Origin: Prasinococcaceae sp. CCMP 1430
Lineage: Eukaryota; Prasinodermophyta; Palmophyllophyceae; Prasinococcales; Prasinococcaceae
Length of the DNA stretch: 62,527 nt
Direction: 5' to 3'
NCBI GenBank assembly: GCA_013416795.1
Contig: RQSC01000002.1
Coordinates: forward strand, 305,441 to 367,967
In this document: positions 37,601 through 46,906 of the stretch, piece after piece
Layout of the letters: each line of letters opens with the position of its first letter
Numbering within the stretch: position 1 is the stretch's first letter
Program-made: the position numbers and the translations under genes
The notes under the pieces: model-generated
Database searches by the model: none
Told to the model about the DNA's origin: nothing
What the model saw: only the letters and a program-made list of their open reading frames with translations

Positions 37601-38824
37601 ATGCGGGGTGTCGCGGCGGCGCGCGCTGCCGGGCGGGCTGCCGGCCGGCCAGTCGCGGGCGCGCGCGTGCGCGTGGCCTTCGACCGCGACGCCACGCTGC
37701 GCGCGTACGAGCCGCTTGCCGCGAGGGGCGCCCCGCTGTACTTTTCACCCGAGGCAGCGGCCGACGCAGCGGCGTGCGCCGCGGCCGAGGCTTACGGCGG
37801 CGCCGTGGTGGCGACGGACGAGGCAGGGTCAGTATTCGAGCTCGGGGCGCTCGCGGGCAGCGAAGCCGATGTGGGGGCCGCAGTGCAAGCGCTCGCATTG
37901 AATGGCTTCGACGCGAGTGAGGTCGCCGCCACGCACTCTCACGAGAATGGTGGCGGCGATTTCGTCACGCTGGTTGCGACGCCCAACGTGGACCAGCTCG
38001 CTCGCGTCGTGGGCGCACGCTCGGCGAGAGTAGCCGCCATGAAGGACGCGGCAAGGTATGCTAGCGAGGAAGCTGCGCGGGTGATGCCGGCGGAGGCGGC
38101 GCAGTCTCTATGGCACCCCTCTGGCGGCGTTGCGGTGATCAACGGCGCGCTGCCGCCGCACCACGTCGCAGCGCTCGCAGCCGAGTCCGAGCATATCGTG
38201 CGCAGTGGCTTCCTCGCGCCGCCTGACGGCTCGTGGAATGCCGCGGGTGGCATCGGCGCTGCGGAAGGCACCAGCGCCTCACGCACTGACCTCATCGGAT
38301 TCCTCAATGAGGAAGAGTGCATGCGCGAGGCAGAGCCCCCTCTCAAGGCCGTCGCCGCGGCCGTGTCCCTGATGAAAGGCGTCGTGCACCAGCTCAATGT
38401 CGCCGGGGGGCGCGCCATGCTCTGCAACTCGGCGCCGCAACTGGCCGCGTTTGCTCCGGGCGGTGCCTACGCGCGCCACCGCGACGTGCCTGGCGAGGCC
38501 GGCGTGACGGATGCCGTGACGGTGCTGCTGTACTGCAACGACGGCGGCGAGTGGCCCGACGCGGCCGGAGGGCATCTCCGGCTCCACGATCCCTTCGGCG
38601 GGGCGCCGACGGACGTGACACCCCGCGGAGGGACACTCGTGGCCTTCAGATCGCCGCTGATCGAGCACGAGGTTCTTCGATGCGCGGCACCGCGCCGCGC
38701 CCTGACGCTGTGGGCCCGCGAGGGCAGCCACGCTGACGTGCACTGGCACATGGCGCCTGGCGAGACGGCGGAGCAGGTCGAGGCGAGGGAGCGGCGCTCG
38801 GCGGCGCGCCGAGCTAGCGCATGA
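37601..38824 (+). CDS. 2-oxoglutarate/Fe(II) dioxygenase, prolyl 4-hydroxylase-like
   Basis: The C-terminal ~220 residues form a P4Hc-type dioxygenase. The iron-binding triad is visible: HRD in YARHRDVPG, the distal His in LIEHEVLRC, and the 2-oxoglutarate-binding Arg in RRALTLW. Supporting blocks are GVAVINGALPPHHVAAL at the domain start, VTVLLYCND and GGHLRLHDPFGG. It most resembles the EGLN/PHD subgroup of prolyl hydroxylases. The N-terminal ~170 residues are Ala-rich and helical and not recognised. It is 407 residues and intronless. The start at 37601 gives an Arg/Ala-rich beginning that could be a targeting sequence. Confidence 0.8.
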   Translation: MRGVAAARAAGRAAGRPVAGARVRVAFDRDATLRAYEPLAARGAPLYFSPEAAADAAACAAAEAYGGAVVATDEAGSVFELGALAGSEADVGAAVQALALNGFDASEVAATHSHENGGGDFVTLVATPNVDQLARVVGARSARVAAMKDAARYASEEAARVMPAEAAQSLWHPSGGVAVINGALPPHHVAALAAESEHIVRSGFLAPPDGSWNAAGGIGAAEGTSASRTDLIGFLNEEECMREAEPPLKAVAAAVSLMKGVVHQLNVAGGRAMLCNSAPQLAAFAPGGAYARHRDVPGEAGVTDAVTVLLYCNDGGEWPDAAGGHLRLHDPFGGAPTDVTPRGGTLVAFRSPLIEHEVLRCAAPRRALTLWAREGSHADVHWHMAPGETAEQVEARERRSAARRASA

Positions 38825-38917
38825 GCGCGCAACTTGTTGTAAGACCCAATGTATCTTAATTCTATAGCGCCGCCACACTATGCTACGACCCTACAATCTA
38901 CGACCTCACCCAACGCA

Positions 38918-41785
38918 TCACTTCTTGAAACGCGACAAATCGCCCGCCACGCTCAGAACTGCTGGGAGGAAAACCAAGCCGACGTACATCGACCCCGCGA
39001 TCACGCACGCGTACGCGCGGAAGTAATACACCTCGAACAGGGGCGTCCTACTTCCCGCAAGCACGACGACGCCGAGCAGCGTCGAAAAGCCGCCGCTAAA
39101 CGTGCAGCTGCCCATGCGCTCGAGCACGGCGCGCGCCCGCGCGGCGCCGGTGGGGTGGCCCATCGTTCCCTCCACCTCCCAGTCGAGAAGCATGTGGCAC
39201 ACGCCCTCAACAGCCAGGCCGATTGCAACTGCGACGTTCACCGCGCTCAGCGCGTTGAGCTGCACCCCCGCCGCGGGCTGAAGCCCCACTGCAGCCAGAG
39301 CAGCCAGCCCCGACGCGACGGACACCATTGCCGCCAAGCGCAGCGCCCTCATGAGGCGTTGCCCGAGCGCGCCACGCTGCGTGTTGCAGCCCTCAATCAC
39401 AAGCACGCACACGAAGATGCCCAGCAGTGCCAGCCCCGCCATTACGCCCGAGTCCTTCTCCACGGTCACGTACTGCTCGAAGTACGGGTAGTATATGGAG
39501 TATGGGTAGCAGCTACCGTTGGATGCGGTGGTGACGAGGTCAATCATGTCGTTCATGGCCTTTGCCCAGTCACGTGTGTCCCCGAGGCCAGTGTACTGCG
39601 TGATGATACGCCCCGCGCCCACCTCCAAGTGGGTGTCGCCGTTGGTGTCGGTGACGTTGTGCACGAAGACGTCCGTCGAGTGCGCGCTGCCGCACGGGTT
39701 GGACCCCCCTCCTGGCGACTTTCCGCAGGGCGTCGCAAGGTACTCGACCAGCGCCGAAGCGTAGCGCTCCTCGGGGATGCGCCGGCGCCCCTCGGCGAAC
39801 ACCATCGGCTCGAGGCCATAGGTGAAGCCGAACCATTTTGTGACGTCTTCGTGCCAGTCAATAAGCGGGGCCCCGATCCACTCGGACGCCTTCACAGCGC
39901 GGCTGACGTGCTCGATGGCCACCTGCGACGCGAACGAGCCGTCCACGAAGCCTCCCTCGTTCACGATGTAGAGCGGCGGCCCGACGTCCTCGAAATACTC
40001 CTTCAGGTCCAGGAAGTAGCCAGAGAGCCTGCTCCCCCTAGGGACGGCGTCTTCGGGCTGCAGGCCGAGCTCAACCTCAGAAACGCCATACATGGCCGCA
40101 CCAAAAATGCCGAGGGACGCAACGATGACGATGTACCGCCACGGAGAGCTCTCAACCCTTGGGTAGTACGCGTGCATCAACCCCTGGACCCAACCACCCT
40201 CCGACCCGTCCTCGTCGGCATCGCCTTCCTTTGAGGGAGGATCATCCTTAGAGCCCTTGAGGGCGACCGCATTCTCAGCATCCGATGCTGAGCTGGGCTC
40301 CTTTCTCGCCGGCGTGACCAGCGCGCAGGCTGCGAGCACCCCAACGATGGAAAAGAGGAAGTTCAGGGCGATTGCGACGGCAGCCTGCGAACAGAAGCTG
40401 CTGGCGGCTGGGAGCTTGGAGCTCGCGCCCACTGCGAACGCGGCGGCGTTGCACGCTGACGTCGTGAGAGTGGATGTTCCCACCCGGCGCCCCGCGACGC
40501 CGCAGCGCTCGGCCACAGTCGGCGCAGCAGCTGCCTCCCTGCAGTCGAAGCCGGCACTGACAAGCACGAACATGTCGTTGACGCCAACGGCGAGCAACAC
40601 GAAAGGCAGCACCGCCGCCGTCAGCGGCGTCAAAAAGACGCCTGCCAGCGCGCACAAGCCGAGCGCAGACATGGTGGCCATCGCAGTGAGGGCCACGCCG
40701 GCCGCGCCGACCAGAGCGCGCAGCGGCGCCCCGCGCTTGGCCGTGCCCGCGCAGGCGTAAGCGAGCACAAGCAAGTACGACACGATCACGAAGACGGCGT
40801 CGGCCTTGGATGCCTCTTCCAACTCGTCCTCGAGGGAGCGCTCTGCTCTGTACTCGACAGCGATCCCCGCGTCCTTCGTGGCGTCCTCGTTGGCGAACGC
40901 CTCCACCGTCGCCTCAAACGCCGTCTCCCAAAGCAACGCCGCCTCCTTTTCCCTCTCCGAGCGGTTGCCAACGTCCAGCAGGAAGGAGATCATGGCGGCC
41001 TTTGCGCTGGCGACGATTTCGTCCGCATACAGCTCTACGGACGGATACGGATTCGAGCGGTACGTGATACCGCCGAGCACGTTCTTGCGCACCAGGCCTG
41101 CGCCAAGGGCCGACTTGGCGTACGGAAGGCTCACGGAGAACCCGAGGTCGCCGGAGCAGTAGCCATCCTTGCCAAAAACGTCTGAGTCGCGGTCGCAGTT
41201 GTTCCCCATGATGTTCTTGGCGACGTCGTCGTCCTCGCTCGGGCCATTCACCCCGCTCCAGTAGTCGAGCGCCGAGACCACTACGCAGCCCTCGCTCGTC
41301 GGTTTCAAGCACAGGTCGTCCATCGTGTACGCAGTGCCTTCCGCGTCGGTCACGCTGATGGACTCGACCGCCCGCTGCATTCGGAGCATCGCGAGGAGCA
41401 CGTCCTGCGTGAGCACACCAGGCGAGTCCTCGCCGCCACCCTCGACCTTGACGACGACGCTCGATACGCGGTAGAACGGAGAGAAGTCCGTTTCGAAGCG
41501 CGTCATCTCCTTGACGCGCAGCGACCCACGTGGCACCCACAGCTCGAGCGGGTCCGTCTCGAAGCGCGCGTCCGGAGCCGCCGCGAGGCCCGCCGCGGAG
41601 AGCACTGCCGTGACGGCCGCCAGCCCGAGCAGCGTGAGCGCAGGCCGGCGGCCAGCGTAGGCCGCCGCGTCGCCGAGCGCCCTGGCGATGCCGCTCGCAT
41701 CGGGCCTGCTTCCTCTCACCGGCGCGACCGCCACCGCCACCGGCGCCGCCGGCTGCTTCTCGTTGGGCGGCATCACGACGGACAT
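38918..41785 (-). CDS. Patched/NPC1-like sterol-sensing-domain transporter
   Basis: RND-superfamily membrane protein of 955 residues. It opens with one membrane segment (ALTLLGLAAVTAVLSAAGLA), then FETDPLELWVPRGS and a motif like the NPC1 luminal region (FSPFYRVSSVVVKVEG). A sterol-sensing-domain block follows with membrane helices including ADAVFVIVSYLLVLAYACAG, ALCALAGVFLTPLTAAVLPF (as LCALAGVFLTPLTAAVLPF) and the hallmark LLAVGVNDMFVLVSAG. A second luminal domain and a second helix bundle end in GLVFLPAVLSVAGDLSRFKK. It lacks the N-terminal cholesterol-binding domain of NPC1, so it is nearer to patched-domain proteins. It is intronless. The start at 41785 is in a G-rich leader, and the frame is open further upstream without homology. 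Confidence 0.85.
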   Translation of the reverse strand: MSVVMPPNEKQPAAPVAVAVAPVRGSRPDASGIARALGDAAAYAGRRPALTLLGLAAVTAVLSAAGLAAAPDARFETDPLELWVPRGSLRVKEMTRFETDFSPFYRVSSVVVKVEGGGEDSPGVLTQDVLLAMLRMQRAVESISVTDAEGTAYTMDDLCLKPTSEGCVVVSALDYWSGVNGPSEDDDVAKNIMGNNCDRDSDVFGKDGYCSGDLGFSVSLPYAKSALGAGLVRKNVLGGITYRSNPYPSVELYADEIVASAKAAMISFLLDVGNRSEREKEAALLWETAFEATVEAFANEDATKDAGIAVEYRAERSLEDELEEASKADAVFVIVSYLLVLAYACAGTAKRGAPLRALVGAAGVALTAMATMSALGLCALAGVFLTPLTAAVLPFVLLAVGVNDMFVLVSAGFDCREAAAAPTVAERCGVAGRRVGTSTLTTSACNAAAFAVGASSKLPAASSFCSQAAVAIALNFLFSIVGVLAACALVTPARKEPSSASDAENAVALKGSKDDPPSKEGDADEDGSEGGWVQGLMHAYYPRVESSPWRYIVIVASLGIFGAAMYGVSEVELGLQPEDAVPRGSRLSGYFLDLKEYFEDVGPPLYIVNEGGFVDGSFASQVAIEHVSRAVKASEWIGAPLIDWHEDVTKWFGFTYGLEPMVFAEGRRRIPEERYASALVEYLATPCGKSPGGGSNPCGSAHSTDVFVHNVTDTNGDTHLEVGAGRIITQYTGLGDTRDWAKAMNDMIDLVTTASNGSCYPYSIYYPYFEQYVTVEKDSGVMAGLALLGIFVCVLVIEGCNTQRGALGQRLMRALRLAAMVSVASGLAALAAVGLQPAAGVQLNALSAVNVAVAIGLAVEGVCHMLLDWEVEGTMGHPTGAARARAVLERMGSCTFSGGFSTLLGVVVLAGSRTPLFEVYYFRAYACVIAGSMYVGLVFLPAVLSVAGDLSRFKK

Positions 41786-42857
41786 GCGCAGGGGGGGACG
41801 CAGGGGGAGGGGGGGGGGATGCTCCCGCTGCCTGGTGCGGCCGCGCCCCTCTCCCCCTTCTCCCTCGCCGCGCCCGCACCCGCGCGTGGGATCCCACCTC
41901 CTTTGGCCCCTCCTTCTCTTCCCCCTTTCGCCCGCCGCGCGCCCGCGCGTCGCGCGAGCGCTCTGCCCCCCGCCGCGCGCGCCCCGGGCGCGCTGTGCGC
42001 GCGCGCCGCCCGCGTGGCGCGCGTCAGTGCGACACTGTTCCATTTCGATACCGCAGATCCGACACGTTGACACCGCTCGTGATTCAGTTTTTCGTCTCGC
42101 GGGGAATTTCGTGGGTCAGTTCCGCGTCGCGTTCCCCCGCGCCGCGCCAGCTGCGGCATTCGGCCCGCCTCGACGAGGATCGCGCGGCGGCGGCGCGCCG
42201 CGCAGCCCCCGCCGCAGCAGGTTCACGCTCGGTCAGTTTCATGGGCGTCGCCTCACGCTCCTCCTCATCGGTCGGTCAGCAGGCCGATGGGCGCGGCGCG
42301 GTGCTGGTCGCCGGCCCGCGGCCGGGGCGCCGCCGGACGGGGACGGGACGGGGAGTCTCGCGCGCTGGGCTGCTGGGCGAACCGCAACCGCCGCGAGCTC
42401 TGTAAAACCCAAAAAAATCGCAGTGCTTTGCATGTCATTGAACATACACAATAGACCCTAATATGTACAACCCCTTACATGTTGTCCCCTGCGCTCGGGG
42501 AACCGCCGCCCATCGAAACGCACTGCCGAGCCGCGCGCGCTCGCGGGGCGCGCGCGCCGCCCCGCGCGTTCGCGCCGCGTTGCGGAAGGATTTCAATGCG
42601 AACGGATAGGAGGTGCTGCGGAACGGCGCGCGCGGGACCGCGGGTTTCAAAATGCGCGCGCGCGCGCCCGCGCGCTCGCCAACAGACAGAAAAGGGAGGA
42701 GGCGTGTGGGGGCGGGAGGGCGTGCAGGGAGGGGCGGGCCTGGCGCGCCAGAGCGCACGCGTGCGCGCGCGCGCGCGGCGCGGCCTCGGGGGGAAAGGGT
42801 GTGAGAGGGGTGTGTTAGGGGCTGGAGCCCTCCGGGAGGCGGGCGCGGCGCGGCGCG
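41786..42857. other. Divergent intergenic region, no gene seen
   Basis: About 1.07 kb between the patched-like gene and the PIBF1-like gene. It has G/C runs near 41791-41820, A/T-richer sequence near 42400-42480 (including aaaaaaat), and alternating GC tracts near 42655 and 42755. No conserved coding or RNA gene. Confidence 0.5.
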
Positions 42858-45251
42858 ATGGCGGCGGCGCGCAGGAGCCTCGAGCGCATGATGGAGAGGC
42901 TGGACGGCACTGGCGACGACTCGACCGACTTCAGCGACGCTCCCGATGGGACTGAGGCGGCGGAAGGGGAGGGCGCTGACGCGGCTGCGCCCGCGGCCGC
43001 GACGGCGGCGGGCGGGCGGAAGGTCGTCGGCGTTACGCTCGCCGCGCCGCTCACAGACGAGTCCGAGTCGCTCGACGCTGATGACTACGCCGACGCGCCG
43101 CACGGCGGAGCACCGCAGCGCAGCGACGCGGCCGCGCTGCTCTCTGCGGGTGCCTTCTCCGGGCTCGCCGGCAGCATGCCGAGGCGGCGTACGAGGCGGC
43201 CTTACCTTGACGTCACCGTCGAGACGCTGCCCGAGCTCCGCTCGCAGGTGCGCACGCTAGAGGAGCGGCTCGCCAAGATCTCCAACGAGAAGCGCCTCGG
43301 CGAGATCAGGCACGCCGCGGCGGTCGAGAGATACGAGCAGGAGGTGGCTGCGCTGCGCGATCAGGCGGAGGCCGACCTCAGTGACGTGCTGCGTAGGCAG
43401 GAGGAGGTCGAGGCGGCCGCGCCGCTGCTGGCGGAGCAGATGGAGGCGGCTAGGGACGAGCTGCGGAACTTCACCTTCGACGAAAAGAAATACGTGGCCG
43501 CGCGCCGCGCGGCCATCGGCAGCCGCACGCTGCGCGAAATGGTGGTGGTGGCCATCGGTGACGCGCTGGCCGACGCCAGCAGCGAGGCGGACAAGGCATT
43601 CAAAGACGCGGAGGCCGCACGCGCCGAGAGTGCGAGCGTCATGAGCGAGCTCTCGACGCTCCGCCGTGACAACGTGCGGCTGTTGGCCGAGAACGAGCAG
43701 CTGCAGGAGGAGCTCGACACGGTGAACACGACGGCTGCCGCGCGGCTGGAGCGCCTGCAGACCGACCTTCGCTCCTCATCCACGCGGGCGGAGGTACTGC
43801 ACGCCAAGGGTCAGATGTTTGATGAGGAGAAGGCCGCGCGCGATGCCGCCGAGCACCGCGCCAGCGAGGCAGCTGCGGAGCTATCCTCAAAGGCAGCCTT
43901 GCTGGACACCGTCACAGATGAGCGAGATCGATACTGTCGCGAGGCGCGAGACCAGGCGCACACGACCGAGCTGCTGACGCGCGACAAGGCGCATCTGGAG
44001 GGCGCGCTCAGCACGGAGCGGGAGCGCGCCGAACGCGCCGAGCGCGAGGCAGAGACGCTCGCCCAGCAACTGTCCGAGTCCAAGGCCAGCCGCGCCAAGT
44101 TGACGGAGCAGCTCATGGAGACTCGCTCCGACACCCAAAATGCATACGAGACGCGCCTGCAGGCGGAGCTCACGCGTCTCCAGTCGCAAGCGAAGAAGGA
44201 CCTGGATGGTCTCACCACAGATGCAGCTGTCACGCATGAGCGCGAAACGCGCCTGCTCCGCGAGATGCGCGACGTGGCTGCGGCCGAGGCGGAGCGTGCG
44301 CGCGCCGACGCGCGCGAGGCTCGCGACGCCCACGAGGCGCTGCTCGGAAAGCACCGCGAGGCGATGACTGAGGCCGAGCGGCGGTCGACCGAGCTGTGGA
44401 GCGAGTTCAAGGTGGCGCGCTTCGAGCTCGATCGTGCCAAGGTCCTCGCTGAGGAGCAGGGCTCGCGCGCTCGCCAGGCGTCCTTGGAGGCAGAAAAGAT
44501 GGGCGTTAAGCTGCGCGTGCTCACCGAGTCGTACCACGAGCTTGAGTCGAGCGCTGCCCGCAAGACAGCAGAGATGGAGGGCAACCTCAACGTTGTCCGC
44601 GAGCGCTTGCGCCACTACGAGGAGCTCGAGCGCGAGATTGACGACGCGGTGCTGTACCGCGCCAAGGACTCCGGAGAAGAGGAGGCCAACACGGAGATGC
44701 GGTGGCTGGAGAGCGTGGGCGGGACGATTCCCACGAGCATGCGTCGGCGCGTGCAGCAGTCGGTAGCCTTGGCTCGCCGCTGCCTGAAGCTTCAGACGGA
44801 GGGTGAGGCGCTTGAGGCGGAGCTCGCGAAGGAGCGCTCCACGGTGGCCGAGCTGACAGACAAAGTGACGACATTGGAGACCAAGTGGGCACGAGCGCAG
44901 CAGCCCGCATCCTACCTTGTGGCCTCTGTTCAGACCGCGGAGGCTGAGCTAACGGCTGCGCGCAGGCGCATCGAGATCCTCGAGACTGAGCTCTGCGATA
45001 AGCGCGAGCGCTGGCGGGCGACAGAGGATGCCAACACCTCGATGGCGAGCGATATGCAGCGCGTGCTGCAGGAGAGGGGCGCCATTGACGCCATGCGCAA
45101 CCTGCTGGTGCCAGCTGCCGCGGCAGCGAAGGCGAATGCTGCTGCGAACCCCAGCACGACAGCTGGGGCCAAGGCGTCGAAAGTCCCTGCCGCAAAGGTC
45201 GGCGGCGCTGGCAGGAGGCCCTCCTCGAGCACTGGCAAGCGGCGTGTGTGA
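42858..45251 (+). CDS. PIBF1: PIBF1/CEP90 centriolar-satellite coiled-coil protein
   Basis: A 797-residue intronless coiled-coil protein. CEP90/PIBF1 is a centriolar distal-appendage and satellite protein needed for cilia. After a disordered acidic start, coiled coil begins near residue 110 (YLDVTVETLPELRSQVRTLE). The family-specific C-terminal blocks are present: HYEELEREIDDAVLYRA, then PTSMRRRVQQSVALARRCLK, then QQPASYLVASVQTAEAELTA, followed by the MQRVLQERGAIDAMRNLL block. These match PIBF1 in order and spacing, and total length is near that of human PIBF1 (757). It points to an organism that builds centrioles and flagella. The tail is Ala/Lys-rich and ends RRPSSSTGKRRV. Confidence 0.88.
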   Translation: MAAARRSLERMMERLDGTGDDSTDFSDAPDGTEAAEGEGADAAAPAAATAAGGRKVVGVTLAAPLTDESESLDADDYADAPHGGAPQRSDAAALLSAGAFSGLAGSMPRRRTRRPYLDVTVETLPELRSQVRTLEERLAKISNEKRLGEIRHAAAVERYEQEVAALRDQAEADLSDVLRRQEEVEAAAPLLAEQMEAARDELRNFTFDEKKYVAARRAAIGSRTLREMVVVAIGDALADASSEADKAFKDAEAARAESASVMSELSTLRRDNVRLLAENEQLQEELDTVNTTAAARLERLQTDLRSSSTRAEVLHAKGQMFDEEKAARDAAEHRASEAAAELSSKAALLDTVTDERDRYCREARDQAHTTELLTRDKAHLEGALSTERERAERAEREAETLAQQLSESKASRAKLTEQLMETRSDTQNAYETRLQAELTRLQSQAKKDLDGLTTDAAVTHERETRLLREMRDVAAAEAERARADAREARDAHEALLGKHREAMTEAERRSTELWSEFKVARFELDRAKVLAEEQGSRARQASLEAEKMGVKLRVLTESYHELESSAARKTAEMEGNLNVVRERLRHYEELEREIDDAVLYRAKDSGEEEANTEMRWLESVGGTIPTSMRRRVQQSVALARRCLKLQTEGEALEAELAKERSTVAELTDKVTTLETKWARAQQPASYLVASVQTAEAELTAARRRIEILETELCDKRERWRATEDANTSMASDMQRVLQERGAIDAMRNLLVPAAAAAKANAAANPSTTAGAKASKVPAAKVGGAGRRPSSSTGKRRV

Positions 45252-45385
45252 GGGGCCGCGCGCGCGCCGATGGTGCTGGGCGCGCCGAGGACGACGGGGC
45301 GGGCTGGAAAATAGCGGAATGCGTATTAAATATCGTACAAGATCTCATCACTCGTGCCGGCGCTGGTGGCTAGGCATCCGTCAGC

Positions 45386-46661
45386 TCACGCTGCGATGCT
45401 GGTGCAGTCGTCCCGCATCGGTAGCACGGTGCGAGTGACACGCCCACCTGTCGCCAGCGCGAGCTTGTCGTGCTCGTACACGACATGCAGCTCTCCAATG
45501 CGCGCGCGCAGCCCACACAGCGACGCCGTCAGCTTTTCAGCGGCGACGGCGAGCGCCTCGGCGCCACCGCCTGGCACCTCGAAGAGCCTCGCCAGCGTGG
45601 TATGCAGCATGACAGGCTGGGCGGCGATTTGTTTGATTGGGCTGCGTGGGAGCGCGGCTCGCAGCTCGTTCCTGAGGGCGACGGGCTCGCTGGTGCCATC
45701 CCCGGCGCTCCCGGCAGGCGCCGTTGTGCGCCGACCGATGGTCCAGCACGCAAAGAGCACCCCGCCATCCGTGGCCACCACGCGGTCTAGCTCGAGCTCG
45801 AACGCGCAGTTCGAGGCCGCTACGGAGCGCACGGCCTCTATCTCGCTTTCGAGCTGCCCACCATCGGCGGGCACCTCGTCCAAGTGGTGGCTCGCATGGT
45901 ACAAGGTGGCGTGATAGGCCTTCGAATCTTGCGCCCACGCGCCAATCCCGTGCGACACGCCAAGTCCTTGCAGCGCCGTCTCCGTCGCTGCGCGAATGCC
46001 GCAGCGCGCGCGCGCGCGCGCGCGCGCGTCAGCGCCGCCTCGCCCCAGTCGCCGCAATCTCGCACGTTCGCACTCGCTCGTGCATCTCGCACCCGCACAC
46101 TGCGCGCTCGCCCAGTGCGCACGCATTTGGCCACGCACCTTGACCAAGCGCACCGGCTGCATCTACGTCGACGGACACTGGCACCACGATTGCACGCACG
46201 GGTACTTCGAGCGGTGGCAGCGAACGCGGCGTCCACTTGCCCCCCGGGCCACGCTCGTACAGGTCGGTAATCTGCAGACCCTGTGAGAGCACGCCGGCCG
46301 CCAAGGGCGCCAGCGACTGCGGCACGGGGCTCGATGAGGGGCCGTGGAGCAACTTGGCGGCGATGCTCGAGTACAGCTCGGCGCGCTCGGCGTTGTGTGG
46401 CGTCGAGGAGAGCGCGAGGTGCTGTCTGCGCGCGCTGCAGCGGGCGTTCGACACCAGCTCGGCCGCGCGGACCCCTGCGCCCGGCACCACATCCGGCACG
46501 CCCGCTGGCCCGATGCCCGCCCACGCGCCCGCGTGCAGCCCCCCTCCCGCACGCGCGTTGCCTTTCGTGTGCAGCTCGTGCACGCCGCCCTCGACGGCCG
46601 CCGCCCTGAGCGCGAGGAGCCGCGCGCCCGCGAGCAGCAGGATGCCGCCGAGCGCCGCCGC
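45386..46661 (-). CDS. 2H-phosphoesterase-like protein, membrane-anchored, N-terminus in gap
   Basis: Two exons: 46661-46139 (5' end lost in the gap) and 45927-45386. The intron 45928-46138 (GT-AG) contains a long alternating GC tract. The visible N-terminus is a membrane helix (ALGGILLLAGARLLALRAAA). A segment PHNAERAELYSSIAAKLLHG and PLEVPVRAIVVPVSV follow. After the intron two motifs of the 2H phosphoesterase superfamily (H-x-T/S-hydrophobic) appear: YHATLYH and, ~100 residues later, VMLHTTLARLFEVP, in a context of ELELDRVVATDGGVLFACW that fits the 2H beta strands. Members include RNA ligases, cyclic phosphodiesterases and AKAP7-like proteins. The substrate cannot be told. Confidence in the family is moderate. 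Confidence 0.55.
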
Positions 46662-46704
46662 NNNNNNNNNNNNNNNNNNNNNNNNNNNNNNNNNNNNNNN
46701 NNNN
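46662..46704. other. Assembly gap (43 n)
   Basis: Removes the start of the 2H-like gene. Confidence 0.99.
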
Positions 46705-46906
46705 GGAGGGGGCACAACGGGCGCTGCGCGCTGCGCGGCGGCGGCGCGGTGCCCGCCGTTGGCGGCGGCACGTGGAAGCTCGGGGCAGGCCCGCGCGCGC
46801 GCCAGACGCAATGTTTGCAAACTATGTGACTCAACCTGTTGGGGGAATGGCCGACCGCGCACAGTGCGGGCGCGCAGGCGCAGAGCGCACGTGCCCAGGC
46901 GTTGGC

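Noticed and set aside
38849-40234. Long plus-strand open frame opposite the patched-like gene
   Set aside because: His/Arg-rich without family similarity, while the minus strand encodes clear membrane helices and a sterol-sensing motif.
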